A stretch of DNA of 64,000 bases from an uncultured Hungatella sp. (GCA_910579515.1 CAJTUV010000002.1:1-64000), one strand, 5' to 3'; shown: positions 1-9,312, numbered from the stretch's first letter. Program-made: numbers and translations. Notes: generated from the letters alone by a model not told the origin.

Positions 1-1
1 C

Positions 2-719
2 CTAAAACAAAGGTTTTTTGGCGGGTCTTTTAATCGTTACATGGATTTTAGTGTCAGCAGCATTCCATGCGCCGCTTAACAGGAGCAGAAGCAGTTATTT
101 TATTATGATGGAAATATTTGCAGCATCCGGATTTACACCGTTTGCGGCTATCTTTCAGGGGCTTGCTTATGCCTCTGCCTTTTGTGAAGAGTATGGCAGC
201 GGATATATAAAACTGATTTATTCCAGAATGTTACCCAGAAAATTTGCGCTTACCCGTATTGCTACAGTCGCGCTTTCTGGCGGTACCATGCTGGCTATTC
301 CATTTATCATTGTTTTGAGTATTGCTTACTGCTTCGGTATTCCCGGAATACCAACGGGAAGTGATGAGGGACTTATGGCGGGAACGGCATTGATTTTTTA
401 TATAGAAAACTATGGAGAGTGGTATATCTTTCTTTGGAAGGTGATATTGGGTTTTCTATTTGGATGTATATGGGCATTGGCAGGCCTTGCATTTGCAGTA
501 TGGCTTCCCAATAAATACGTGGCGTTAATTGCTCCATTTGTATTGTATGAGGCTATGTGGCTGGCGTTAGGGAAAATTTCGGTACTGAATCCGATTTATC
601 TTATGCGAGGGGATGATTTGAACAATTATCCATTGTCTGGGTTTATGGAATGTATTTACATTTTGCTGGTATCATTTGTAGTCATGTGGGGATCGAAAAG
701 GAGGTATCGGAATGGCTAG
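2..719 (+). CDS. ABC-2-type permease, 5' end frameshifted or cut by window
   Basis: This is an integral membrane protein of about 230 residues with roughly six hydrophobic segments, resembling the permease of small ABC-2-type exporters. The readable frame opens at a TTG at 18 and is closed by a stop at 3-5. The overlapping frame before it reads L-K-Q-R-F, which is how such permeases usually approach their first membrane helix. The two frames join if the run of six T at 14-19 is shortened by one. I therefore think the gene starts upstream of the window and carries a one-base homopolymer insertion, real or a sequencing error. It overlaps the next permease gene by 8 bp. The substrate cannot be read from the sequence. 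Confidence 0.6.
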
Positions 720-1560
720 GATAAAGCAGGTCTTTTACATGACGAAAACTACTTTTCTGGAAGAGCAGCATAATAAGCGGGTAATTATGGGGTTTATTTT
801 GGGAATAACATTGTTTGGATACTGGTTGAATTTGTTTTTGCAGTATGCATTGGATACTGGGGAACCGGTTAATGTATTGGAAGCATTCGTCGTAGTGGAA
901 CATCATCATAAAAGTATTTTGTTTCTTGTCGTTGGCTGGTTATTGATGATATCAGATGCTCCTTTTATTAAAAAGAATACATATCTGTTATTATGCAGGA
1001 GCAGTCGGAAACAATGGGATGCAGCCATGCTGCAATATATTATGATTCAGACATTTCTATATGTTGCCAGCATAGTTGTTGTATCGGTAGCTGTCAGTAT
1101 ATTGCTTGGATTTTGGGGAAATATGTGGAGCAGTCCGGTTTATCATTTGGCTATGGATACGAATAATTATTTAGGAGTGAAATATAATATTTCATTTCCG
1201 TGGGTGAATATCATGCAAACAATGACTGTACCGCAGGCATTTATGATTACTTTTGTCTTTCTATTCCTGTATTTGGTATTGATCGGATTTTTGCTTTATG
1301 TTTGCAATCTTTTGTTAAAAGAAATTTATGGAATATTGATCGTATTCGGTATACAAATTGCAGGATACTTATTACAACAAGAGGGAATTACCTATTTATT
1401 ATCTCTCATGGCAAAAGCAATTCCCGGATATGCCATAGATGGAAATGGCGGGCAATGGAAAGTTGTAGTTTTGTTTTGTGCTGTCATATTGATTTTGGCG
1501 TTTGTTTCTTTGTGGTTAATTGGTCGGGTAGATTTTAATGATGAGGCGGAGGAGGGATAG
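712..1560 (+). CDS. ABC exporter membrane subunit, unknown substrate
   Basis: This is a 282-residue protein with about six hydrophobic helices and no recognisable catalytic motif. It starts at an ATG preceded by a good AGGAGG ribosome site and overlaps the end of the preceding permease, so the two are translationally coupled. Position and topology suggest a second membrane subunit of an ABC-2-type exporter, of the kind that moves peptides or gives immunity to bacteriocins. The substrate is inference only. The ATPase of this operon (2201-2754) is clearly broken, so the protein may have no working partner unless another ATPase lies upstream of the window. Confidence 0.65.
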   Translation: MARIKQVFYMTKTTFLEEQHNKRVIMGFILGITLFGYWLNLFLQYALDTGEPVNVLEAFVVVEHHHKSILFLVVGWLLMISDAPFIKKNTYLLLCRSSRKQWDAAMLQYIMIQTFLYVASIVVVSVAVSILLGFWGNMWSSPVYHLAMDTNNYLGVKYNISFPWVNIMQTMTVPQAFMITFVFLFLYLVLIGFLLYVCNLLLKEIYGILIVFGIQIAGYLLQQEGITYLLSLMAKAIPGYAIDGNGGQWKVVVLFCAVILILAFVSLWLIGRVDFNDEAEEG

Positions 1561-2196
1561 GTGGGAATGTCTTTGTTTTTTCGGTTGTTTGCAGGTGTTT
1601 CTATGGATGAAATGGATACTCTACCGTTAGTTCCTTTGGGATGCTGGCTGTTTCCGATAGGGATTTATCTATTGGTACTTGGCTTTGGGCTTGGCATGGA
1701 TAAGCAGAATAGACGTTTTGTTATTGTCCGGTATGGGTGGATACAGAAGTGGTGGAACCGTGTTTTTTTAAAAAACTTGTTAAAAGGGGGATTTGCAGCA
1801 GTCGGTTTATTGACGCTGTTCAAGATAATTGATTTGTTTGTATTACAGATGTTTACAGGAAATCGAAAGGAAATATCAGTGATTTTTGTTTTATGGACAG
1901 TTCATACCATGACTTTATCGGCATTATTTCTTTTTTTGGAAACTTTAAGGATTAAAAAAATGATACCGGCAGGTCTATTGTTACTGGAAGGCTTAACGTT
2001 TCTGAGTGGTTTCCATTTTAGAAAGAGTGCAAAGTTTATGTTTGGAGTATGGGGAATGTGTGTACAGAGTAATTTATATGAAGATATGTATGGATTCTCT
2101 ATTATAAGAGTAATGATTGTGCAAATTACAATCGTTGTTGCTTGTTATTGGCTTGGCGGCTGTTTTTTGAAAGGCAAAGAAATGGAAGGAGTTTAA
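1561..2196 (+). CDS. Third small membrane protein of the ABC exporter operon
   Basis: This protein of about 211 residues has five or six hydrophobic segments. The open frame begins with GTG directly after the stop of the previous gene, but an ATG at 1567 sits better behind the GGAGGAGGG sequence at the end of that gene and is the likelier start. It belongs to the same operon by spacing and ends 4 bp before the remnant ATPase. I do not recognise a specific family. A role as a membrane partner of the exporter is inferred from context. Confidence 0.6.
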   Translation: MGMSLFFRLFAGVSMDEMDTLPLVPLGCWLFPIGIYLLVLGFGLGMDKQNRRFVIVRYGWIQKWWNRVFLKNLLKGGFAAVGLLTLFKIIDLFVLQMFTGNRKEISVIFVLWTVHTMTLSALFLFLETLRIKKMIPAGLLLLEGLTFLSGFHFRKSAKFMFGVWGMCVQSNLYEDMYGFSIIRVMIVQITIVVACYWLGGCFLKGKEMEGV

Positions 2197-2200
2197 GATT

Positions 2201-2754
2201 ATGGAAAGCATTATAAAAGTTGATAAAGTAATAAAAAATTTGGTTCGGATATTGCTCTTAACAATGTTTCTTGAAACCTACCAGCGGCAGAGTCTTTGTA
2301 GGCGGTAAAGAAATTGGCAAGGATACAGATTTTGCTGATAATATAGGAATTATCATTGAAACTCCCGGTTTTCTTAGTTCTTACAGTGGATATAAAAATC
2401 TCGATTATCTCGCGAGTATTAAAAATATGATTGGGAAAAAAGAAATAAAAGAGAGCATGGAACGGGTTGGACTTGATCCGGGCAGCAAAAAGAAAGTCGG
2501 AAAATATTCTTTGGGGATGCGTCAAAGACTTGGGATTGCACAGGCTATTATGGAAAATCCGGATATTCTGATTTTGGATGAGTCAATGAACGGTTTGGAC
2601 AATCAGGGCGTGGAAGATGTAAGAGAAATCCTTCTAAAATATAAAGGATGAAGGGAAAACGATTATTTTGGCAAGCCATAACAAAGAGGATATAGAAGTG
2701 CTGTGTAATGAAGTGTACGAGATGGATCATGGAAAGCTGACAGTTTCTGGGTAA
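2201..2754 (+). pseudogene. Broken ABC transporter ATPase
   Basis: The segment begins with a normal ABC-ATPase start, M-E-S-I-I-K-V-D-K-V, but carries at least three lesions. One A is missing from the A-run at 2231-2236, which throws off the K-F-G-S-D-I-A-L-N-N-V motif. After that motif a stop is followed directly by L-K-P-T-S-G, so the stretch that should contain Walker A (GxxGxGKT) has been deleted. Near 2650 an extra base ends the frame, while the other frame continues as D-E-G-K-T-I-I-L-A-S-H-N. The middle is well preserved, with a signature-like S-L-G-M-R-Q-R and Walker B I-L-I-L-D-E-S. Without the P-loop it cannot bind ATP. Confidence 0.88.
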
Positions 2755-2906
2755 TCAATCATTTCTTGTTAAACCGACAAAGTCAAATAGCTTCGTTCTG
2801 TACGATTTATAAAATTTTCATTATGGTATTTGCAGGTTTTATGATAAAATCAAAGGAAGGGTATAATTATTTGTAAAGTATCTATGTACAGGAAAGGAGC
2901 AGAGGA

Positions 2907-4721
2907 ATGAATGAGATAAAGCCTTCGAGAAGGCCGCTGATTTACTATTATGGTCTTATGGCTTGTATTTTGATGGTGTTTAATTTTCTGGCTATGCCTT
3001 GGTTGGCCAAGAGACAGATTATTCAGGTGGATTACGGAACTTTTATGGAGATGACAGAAAAGCGGGAGATCGGCAGAGTGGAGGTGCAGAGCAACCAGAT
3101 TCTCTTTACAGATAAAGAAGATACGAAGATTTATAAAACGGGTCTGATGAATGACCCAGATCTGATTTATCGGCTGAAGGAGTCAGGAGCAGTATTTTCC
3201 AGCGAAATTGTTGAGCAGGCCTCTCCGCTGCTTGGCTTTCTGCTCAGTTGGATTTTTCCGATTTTGATTTTTGTAGGTTTGGGGCAGATCATGTCCAGAA
3301 AACTGATGAATAAAGCAGCAGGTTCCAATTCTATGATGTTTGGCATGGGGAAATCCAATGCCAAGGTTTATGTGAAATCGTCAGAGGGAATTAAGTTTAC
3401 GGATGTGGCAGGCGAGGATGAGGCCAAGGAGAACCTGGCGGAGATTGTGGATTATCTCCACACTCCAGATAAGTATAGGGAGATAGGGGCTTCTATGCCA
3501 AAAGGAATCTTGCTGGTGGGTCCTCCAGGAACGGGAAAAACGATGTTGGCCAAGGCGGTGGCTGGGGAGGCTAATGTGCCGTTTTTCTCTATGTCAGGAT
3601 CTGAGTTTGTGGAGATGTTTGTGGGAATGGGAGCTTCCAAGGTGCGGGATCTGTTTAAACAGGCTAAAGAGAAGGCTCCTTGTATTGTGTTTATTGATGA
3701 GATTGATGCGATTGGCAAAAAGCGAGACGGTCATGTTGGAGGCAATGACGAGAGGGAGCAGACCCTGAATCAGCTTTTGACAGAGATGGATGGCTTTGAG
3801 GGAAATAACGGTGTGATTATTCTGGCAGCTACCAACCGGCCTGAGTCTTTAGACCCAGCGCTTACCAGACCGGGACGGTTTGACCGCAGAGTGCCTGTGG
3901 AGCTTCCTGACTTAAAAGGCAGGGAGGAGATTCTAAAGGTTCACGCCAAAAAGATTCGGGTGGCAGATGTTGTAGATTTTGGCCAGATCGCACGTATGGC
4001 CTCTGGCGCTTCAGGCGCGGAGCTTGCTAATATTGTGAATGAGGCGGCGCTTCGGGCTGTTCGTGGTGGGAGAAAATTTGTGACTCAGTCCGATTTGGAA
4101 GAGAGCATAGAGGTGGTCATTGCCGGTTATCAGAAGAAACATGCGATTTTGACAGATAAGGAGAAATGGACAGTGGCCTACCATGAAATCGGTCATGCTC
4201 TGGTGGCGGCAAAGCAGAGCCATTCGGCTCCGGTTCAAAAGATTACGATCATTCCACGTACCTCTGGGGCTTTGGGATACACCATGCAGGTAGAGGAAGG
4301 AAACCATTATCTGATGACAAAAGAGGAGATTGAGAATAAGATTGCCACCTACACCGGCGGAAGGGCCGCTGAGGAAGTGGTATTCCAAACGATTTCCACA
4401 GGAGCTTCCAATGATATTGAGCAGGCCACAAAACTGGCCAGAGCGATGATTACCCGATATGGCATGTGTCAGGATTTTGATATGGTGGCTCTGGAAACAG
4501 TATCAAATCAATACCTGGGCGGCGATTCCTCTTTGGCATGTTCGCCGAAAACTCAGGCTGAGATTGATTTGCGGGTGGTGGAACTGGTCAAGACTCAGCA
4601 TGACAAGGCACTGGAGATCTTGAAGGAAAACAGAGAGAAACTGGATAAGCTGGCTAAACATCTGTATGAAAAGGAAACCATTACCGGAGAAGAGTTTATG
4701 GAGATTTTGGAAGAAGCGTAA
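2907..4721 (+). CDS. ftsH: FtsH-type ATP-dependent zinc metalloprotease
   Basis: This is a membrane-anchored AAA+ protease that unfolds and degrades membrane and short-lived cytosolic proteins. Two hydrophobic segments (about residues 12-32 and 108-127) flank a short external domain. The AAA module has Walker A GPPGTGKT at 205-212, Walker B IVFIDEID near 260-267 and an arginine-finger region RPGRFDRR near 321-328. The peptidase domain has the zinc site HEIGH at 426-430 with D503 as the probable third ligand. The length of 604 residues is normal. The start follows AAAGGAG. A second hydrophobic segment and a shorter C-terminus are usual for clostridial paralogues; I cannot tell whether this is the only FtsH of the genome. 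Confidence 0.95.
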   Translation: MNEIKPSRRPLIYYYGLMACILMVFNFLAMPWLAKRQIIQVDYGTFMEMTEKREIGRVEVQSNQILFTDKEDTKIYKTGLMNDPDLIYRLKESGAVFSSEIVEQASPLLGFLLSWIFPILIFVGLGQIMSRKLMNKAAGSNSMMFGMGKSNAKVYVKSSEGIKFTDVAGEDEAKENLAEIVDYLHTPDKYREIGASMPKGILLVGPPGTGKTMLAKAVAGEANVPFFSMSGSEFVEMFVGMGASKVRDLFKQAKEKAPCIVFIDEIDAIGKKRDGHVGGNDEREQTLNQLLTEMDGFEGNNGVIILAATNRPESLDPALTRPGRFDRRVPVELPDLKGREEILKVHAKKIRVADVVDFGQIARMASGASGAELANIVNEAALRAVRGGRKFVTQSDLEESIEVVIAGYQKKHAILTDKEKWTVAYHEIGHALVAAKQSHSAPVQKITIIPRTSGALGYTMQVEEGNHYLMTKEEIENKIATYTGGRAAEEVVFQTISTGASNDIEQATKLARAMITRYGMCQDFDMVALETVSNQYLGGDSSLACSPKTQAEIDLRVVELVKTQHDKALEILKENREKLDKLAKHLYEKETITGEEFMEILEEA

Positions 4722-4724
4722 GAT

Positions 4725-4771
4725 AGCGCCAGAGTGTATCTGACTAAAGCTTTTGGATACACTCTGGCGCT
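4725..4771. repeat. Perfect 16-bp inverted repeat after ftsH
   Basis: Arms 4725-4740 and 4756-4771 are exact reverse complements around a 15-base loop, starting 3 bases after the ftsH stop. The stem is strong enough to act as a transcription barrier or mRNA stabiliser, but neither strand has a following T-run, so it is not a classical intrinsic terminator. Confidence 0.8.
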
Positions 4772-4809
4772 CAGACGCTGGCTATGAGAAAAAGAAGGAG
4801 AACCTGCAA

Positions 4810-5625
4810 ATGATAAAGAGAACGATTCCCTGTTTTAGTCTTGCACAAATCTGCCAGTCAGGTCAGTGTTTTCGTATGCTGGAAAAGGAGCCCGGCCGTT
4901 TTTGGATGATTGCAGGGCGGCGATGGCTGGAAATGGAGCAGCAGGGGATGGAATGTACATTCTACTGTGAGGAGGATGAATTTGAGGATTTTTGGAAGTC
5001 CTATTTTGATTTGGAAGGGGATTATGAGGCGTATATAGGGAAGATTAATCCAAGGGATTCTTATCTGGTGAGGGCAGCGGACTGGGGAAGAGGAATCAGG
5101 ATTCTCCGTCAGGACTTGTGGGAGATGCTGATTTCTTTTTTGATTTCTCAACAGAATCATATTGTGCGAATCCGACGATGCATTGAAAATATTTGCACAG
5201 TCTATGGAGAAGAGAGGAGGAACCCTCAAGGAGAGAGGTACTGGGGATTTCCCACGCCCCAGGCTTTGGCAGGCTTGGAAGAATCGGAACTGATGGCCTG
5301 TAATCTGGGCTACCGCAGTAAATATGTGGTTCGCGCAGCAAAGGCAGTGGATTCTGGACAGATGGATTTAAAGGCTATAAAGGAAATGCCCTATAAGAAG
5401 GCAAGAGAGGAATTAATGAAGTTTTTTGGGGTGGGAGAGAAGGTGGCGGATTGCATCTGCCTGTTTGCTCTTCATCATTTATCTGCATTTCCAGTGGATA
5501 CGCACATCAAGCAGGCTATGGAGAGACATTATAAACGTGGATTTCCTAACCGGCGGTATCAGGAGATTCGGGGAGTGATGCAGCAGTATATTTTTTATTA
5601 TGAATTACATGGTAACAAGGATTAG
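4810..5625 (+). CDS. ogg: 8-oxoguanine DNA glycosylase (OGG1/AlkA family)
   Basis: This DNA repair enzyme removes oxidised guanine from DNA and cleaves the abasic strand. The helix-hairpin-helix-GPD region is clear: F-F-G-V-G-E-K-V-A-D-C with catalytic lysine K211, followed by A-F-P-V-D-T-H with catalytic aspartate D230, matching the K249 and D268 arrangement of OGG1. The N-terminal half (residues 1-95) fits the antiparallel beta domain of this family. I chose ATG 4810, with AAGGAG a few bases upstream, over a TTG at 4753 that falls inside the inverted repeat. The protein has 271 residues. The MATE gene follows after 20 bp, so the two may be co-transcribed. Confidence 0.9.
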   Translation: MIKRTIPCFSLAQICQSGQCFRMLEKEPGRFWMIAGRRWLEMEQQGMECTFYCEEDEFEDFWKSYFDLEGDYEAYIGKINPRDSYLVRAADWGRGIRILRQDLWEMLISFLISQQNHIVRIRRCIENICTVYGEERRNPQGERYWGFPTPQALAGLEESELMACNLGYRSKYVVRAAKAVDSGQMDLKAIKEMPYKKAREELMKFFGVGEKVADCICLFALHHLSAFPVDTHIKQAMERHYKRGFPNRRYQEIRGVMQQYIFYYELHGNKD

Positions 5626-5645
5626 TTGATGCAAGGAGAACGGGA

Positions 5646-6983
5646 ATGGGAAAAGAGTATTTGATTCAGGAAAAGCCTCTAAAGGCCTTATTGGTATTTG
5701 CGCTGCCTATGATTATTGGGAATCTGTTTCAGCAATTTTATACGATGGTGGATTCCGTTGTGGTAGGGCGGTTTGTGGGAGAGCAGGCATTGGCCGCTGT
5801 AGGCGCTTCTTATTCTCTCACTACGGTGTTTATTTCTATTGCCATTGGCGGCGGCGTAGGTGCTTCGGTGATTACCAGCCAATATTTTGGGGCCAGGGAA
5901 TACGGGAAAATGAAAAGCTCAGTGCGGACGGCGCTTACGGCCTTTGTGGTATTGAGCGTAGTTTTAGGTGGTTTTGGTCTTTTGTTTTCTCACCAGATAA
6001 TGGTCTGGCTAAATACTCCTCAGGCGGCGCTGGAACAGGCTGCAAAATACCTGAGAATTTATTTTTTAGGGCTGCCATTTCTGTTTATGTATAATATTTT
6101 GTCTTCTATGTTTAACGCTCTGGGCAAGTCGAGGATTCCTCTGTATTTGCTGATTTTTTCCTCGGTTTTTAATATGATTCTGGATGTGATTCTGGTTCGC
6201 AGTGCAGGAATGGGAGTGGCGGGAGTTGCCTGGGCCACGTTGATTGCTCAAGGGATTTCGGCCGCCTGTTCTTTTTGTATTTTTCTCAGGGAGATGAAAC
6301 AGTATGATGAAAGAGGCAGTATTGGATTTTTTGATAGGAATGAATTTTCTAATATGACAAAAATCGCACTCCCTTCGATTTTGCAGCAGTCTACGGTGTC
6401 TATTGGAATGATGCTGGTTCAGTCTGTGGTCAACAGTTTCGGGACCGAGATGCTGGCCGGTTTTTCAGCAGGAATGAGAGTAGAAAGCATCTGTGTGGTG
6501 CCCATGGCTGCTATGGGAAATGTGATGTCTTCTTATGCGGCTCAGAATATTGGCGCAGGAAAATATGACAGAGTCCGTCAGGGATATCGTACTGGATACG
6601 CAATCGTGTTTTCGTTTGCTGTGGTGTTGTGCTTGTGGATGGAGTTGGCTTACAGACCTTTGATTCAGATGTTTCTAGGAGAGCAAGGAAGTATGCTGGC
6701 TTTCCAGACTGGGACAAAATATCTAAAATTTATTGGATGGTTTTTTGCCCTGATTGGTTTGAAAATGATCACGGATGGCGTGCTTAGAGGGGCTGGAGAC
6801 ATGAAAATGTTTACAGTGGCTAATTTGGTTAATCTTGGAATCCGTGTGGTGATAGCCATTACGTGTGCTCCAAGATGGGGCATTGCGTTTGTGTGGATTG
6901 CAGTGCCTATTGGCTGGCTGGTTAATTACCTGATTTCCTTTGGAGAATATCGAACAGGAAAGTGGAAGAGCAATTTTAATTAA
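5646..6983 (+). CDS. MATE-family multidrug/metabolite exporter
   Basis: This 445-residue protein has twelve predicted membrane helices and the duplicated six-helix layout of MATE exporters, which use Na+ or H+ gradients to expel drugs or metabolites. The opening KALLVFALPMIIGNLFQQFY and the V-D-S-V-V-V-G-R-F-V-G that follows are typical of the family's first helix region. The ATG is preceded by AAGGAG. It lies between the glycosylase gene and an AraC-type regulator. The substrate is unknown. A second, divergent MATE protein is encoded at 57588-58970. Confidence 0.92.
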   Translation: MGKEYLIQEKPLKALLVFALPMIIGNLFQQFYTMVDSVVVGRFVGEQALAAVGASYSLTTVFISIAIGGGVGASVITSQYFGAREYGKMKSSVRTALTAFVVLSVVLGGFGLLFSHQIMVWLNTPQAALEQAAKYLRIYFLGLPFLFMYNILSSMFNALGKSRIPLYLLIFSSVFNMILDVILVRSAGMGVAGVAWATLIAQGISAACSFCIFLREMKQYDERGSIGFFDRNEFSNMTKIALPSILQQSTVSIGMMLVQSVVNSFGTEMLAGFSAGMRVESICVVPMAAMGNVMSSYAAQNIGAGKYDRVRQGYRTGYAIVFSFAVVLCLWMELAYRPLIQMFLGEQGSMLAFQTGTKYLKFIGWFFALIGLKMITDGVLRGAGDMKMFTVANLVNLGIRVVIAITCAPRWGIAFVWIAVPIGWLVNYLISFGEYRTGKWKSNFN

Positions 6984-7043
6984 GACAGAGGAGCGGGGCC
7001 AAAGGTATAATCAGATAAAAAACAGAAAGGGCGCTTTCATTCT

Positions 7044-7433
7044 ATGAGCAATCGTGCAATGACAGAAAGAGTACTTTGGTATATTGAAACGAATCTGGAT
7101 AAGGACTTTGGGCTGGATCAGATAGCCAAGGAACTGAATTATTCGAAGTTTTATATGATACGGACATTTAAAGAGGAAATAGGGGTTACTCTGTACCAGT
7201 ATATCAGAAACAGGCGGCTGAGGGAAGCAGCCAGAAAATTGATAGAGACAAAACAGCCTATTGTGGAAATAGCTTTTGAAGCAGGTTATGGTTCTCAGCA
7301 GGCGTTTACGCAGGCATTTCGCAGGACGTTTCAATGTACGCCTCAGGAATGCAGAAAGGCTGGAGTGATTCTTTCCAAGCAGGAGAAGCTTTTGAATTTC
7401 TTTGGAGGATCGGAGGGCAGGCTTATAGCATGA
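7044..7433 (+). CDS. AraC-type DNA-binding regulator, DNA-binding domain only
   Basis: This 129-residue protein consists almost entirely of the double helix-turn-helix of AraC/XylS regulators. The first helix pair lies around residues 22-48 (L-D-Q-I-A-K-E-L-N-Y-S) and the second around 72-95, ending in the classical F-R-R-T-F-Q-C-T-P-Q-E-C-R. No sensory domain is present, as in MarA/SoxS-like proteins. A TATAAT at 7006-7011 is a possible -10 but has no good -35. The stop codon overlaps the start of clpP (ATGA), so the pair is translationally coupled. A role in controlling stress or protein quality genes is inference from this pairing. Confidence 0.9.
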   Translation: MSNRAMTERVLWYIETNLDKDFGLDQIAKELNYSKFYMIRTFKEEIGVTLYQYIRNRRLREAARKLIETKQPIVEIAFEAGYGSQQAFTQAFRRTFQCTPQECRKAGVILSKQEKLLNFFGGSEGRLIA

Positions 7434-8023
7434 GTATCATTCCTTATGTGATAAAACAGACGGGCAGAGGAGAACAGACCTTTGACATTTATTCCAGGCT
7501 CCTTTCAGAAAGAATCGTGTTTTTAGGCGAGGAGGTAAGTGACGATTTAGCCAAGGTGGTAACTGCACAGATGTTATTTCTGGAAGCTCAGGACCCAGGA
7601 AGGGAGATTCAGCTTTACATTAACAGTCCCGGCGGTTCTATATCGGCAGGTTTTGCGATTTATGATACCATGCAATTTATTAAATGTGATGTTTGTACGA
7701 TCTGTATTGGTATGGCGGCCAGTTTCGGAGCGTTTTTGCTGGCGGGCGGAACGAGGGGAAAGCGGATGGCTCTTCCCAATTCGGAGATTATGATCCACCA
7801 GCCAGCCATCCACGGAAACGGCGTCAGAGGACAGGCTTCGGATATTAAAATTGTTTCGGACCACATAGAGAGCAGCAAAAAGAGATTAAACAGGATTTTG
7901 GCAGAGAACACAGGAAAAACGGTAGCGGAGATTGAGACGGCTACAGAAAGGGATAATTATTTGTCAGCGCCGGCGGCATTGGAATTTGGGATTATAGACA
8001 AGATTCTTTCATTTGAGAGATGA
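7430..8023 (+). CDS. clpP: ATP-dependent Clp protease proteolytic subunit
   Basis: This 197-residue serine peptidase forms the double-ring chamber that works with ClpX or ClpC-type unfoldases. The catalytic triad is visible: S98 in G-M-A-A-S-F-G-A, H123 in I-M-I-H-Q-P and D175 in E-R-D-N-Y. The start is ATG 7430, overlapping the regulator's stop; an apparent longer frame from 7334 is only open sequence inside the regulator gene. No clpX lies next to it, unlike the usual tig-clpP-clpX order, so this is probably an additional ClpP paralogue under the control of its own AraC-type partner. Confidence 0.93.
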   Translation: MSIIPYVIKQTGRGEQTFDIYSRLLSERIVFLGEEVSDDLAKVVTAQMLFLEAQDPGREIQLYINSPGGSISAGFAIYDTMQFIKCDVCTICIGMAASFGAFLLAGGTRGKRMALPNSEIMIHQPAIHGNGVRGQASDIKIVSDHIESSKKRLNRILAENTGKTVAEIETATERDNYLSAPAALEFGIIDKILSFER

Positions 8024-8086
8024 GACAGCAGTGTCGGACAGATTAATTTCAGAAGATGATGAAAGATTATTGATAATATTTAACAG

Positions 8087-8119
8087 AGAAACGGCGTAGC
8101 AGAGGCTATGCCGTTTCTT
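8087..8119. terminator. Bidirectional terminator between clpP and collagen fragment
   Basis: An inverted repeat, AGAAACGGCGTAGC paired with GGCTATGCCGTTTCTT, has a short loop and one G-T pair. It ends in a small T-run on the plus strand and mirrors as an A/T-flanked hairpin on the minus strand. It lies between two convergent genes. Confidence 0.7.
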
Positions 8120-8135
8120 GAAAATCTTCCTATGG

Positions 8136-9248
8136 TCAGGATAATTGCTTTACCGTCAGAGTTGAGCTTACACCATTGCTCAATCTGATTCCTACCCCTA
8201 TTAAAGCAGACAATGCCATATCAATGACAGCCCCTGCTGGCAGGGAGATGATGATACTGCCACTAAATAAAGAATCGATTCCTATCTCTAAAGGACGAGA
8301 AACAGTGGTTGAGGCAATGTTGGTTCCGTTTGAACGTACTGCAAAGGTCAAGGTTGTCGCAACGGAAGCCGAGGCGTTAAAGTAGTAGGTGATTTCATAA
8401 ATGCCTGCATTGGCGACCGTGATGCTGTTATTAGGAGTGTAAGTTACGTCTATGGAAGGCATTGTGGTTTCAAGTGGCACTTGCACTGGGGTAAGTGCGG
8501 CGAGGTTTAGGATAGATGGAACATCACTGTACCGCCCTCCCAGAGAAGCTAAACCGCCAGCAGGTCCAGTGGGGCCAGTTTCTCCGGTGGGTCCAGTAGC
8601 TCCTGTTTCACCAGCGATTCCAGCAGGTCCGGCTTCGCCAGCAGGTCCTGTTGGCCCTGTCGGCCCTGTCGGTCCAGCGGGTCCCTGTAATCCTTGAGGC
8701 CCGTCAGGTCCTGTAGGTCCTTGTAATCCCTGAGGTCCTGTAGCGCCCACGGCCCCTGTAGGTCCCTGTAATCCCTGAGGTCCCTGTAATCCTTGAGGCC
8801 CTGTAGCGCCTGTTGGCCCCGTAGGTCCTTGTAATCCCTGAGGCCCGTCAGCGCCCGTTGGCCCTGTTGGCCCCGTAAGTCCTTGTAATCCCTGAGGTCC
8901 TGTAGCGCCTGTTGGCCCCGTAGGTCCTTGTAATCCCTGAGGCCCGTCAGCGCCTGTTGGCCCTGTAGGTCCCTGTAATCCCTGAGGCCCGTCAGCGCCT
9001 GTTGGCCCCGTAAGCCCTTGTAATCCCTGAGGTCCTGTAGCGCCTGTTGGCCCTGTGGGTCCCTGTAATCCTTGAGGCCCGTCAGCGCCTGTCGGCCCCG
9101 TGGATCCCTGTAATCCTTGAGGTCCCGTAGCGCCCGTGGGCCCCTGTATTCCCTGAGAACCATCAGGCCCCGTGGCCCCAGTCGCGCCCGCTGGTCCTTG
9201 TAAGCCTTCTGATCCGGCAGGCCCTGTTGCTCCGGTGGCTCCATCTGT
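8136..9248 (-). pseudogene. Collagen-like (BclA-type) protein, C-terminal part lacking its start
   Basis: Read on the minus strand, an uninterrupted Gly-X-Y frame runs from 9248 to about 8560, rich in G-P-T, G-P-Q and G-L-Q triplets. A 135-residue C-terminal domain follows, beginning G-G-L-A-S-L-G-G-R-Y-S, which resembles the trimerising jelly-roll domain of BclA-type spore surface proteins. No ATG or TTG exists in this frame. The first possible start is a GTG at 8750 without a ribosome site, and the frame is closed upstream by TAA at 9249-9251. The left end of the recombinase element lies exactly at this break. The complementary N-terminal half is at 17060-18067. I read this as one gene split by insertion. 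Confidence 0.85.
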
Positions 9249-9259
9249 TTATGCAAAAC
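9226..9259. other. Left attachment site (attL-like)
   Basis: Collagen-coding DNA runs up to the heptamer TGGCTCC (9236-9242), whose central CT is at 9239-9240. Element DNA follows with the arm TTTATGCAAAAC at 9248-9259. The same arm lies inverted at the right end at the same distance, 7 bases, from a CT inside the same heptamer. This is the expected structure of a serine-integrase half-site. Confidence 0.75.
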
Positions 9260-9312
9260 GAAAAACTAAAAAGCAAAAAAGACCGTATCAATACTTTCTG
9301 AGAGATGACGTC

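Noticed and set aside
8549..9248. Dense short repeats that could look like a CRISPR or tandem-repeat array
   Set aside because: The period is 9 bases and its multiples and codes for Gly-X-Y collagen triplets on the minus strand; there are no fixed-length spacers.
8549..9256. Long 235-codon minus-strand frame starting M-H-K-Q-M
   Set aside because: It is the +1 shadow of the collagen frame, rich in Asp/Arg/Tyr dipeptides forced by the repeat, and it starts inside element DNA without a ribosome site.
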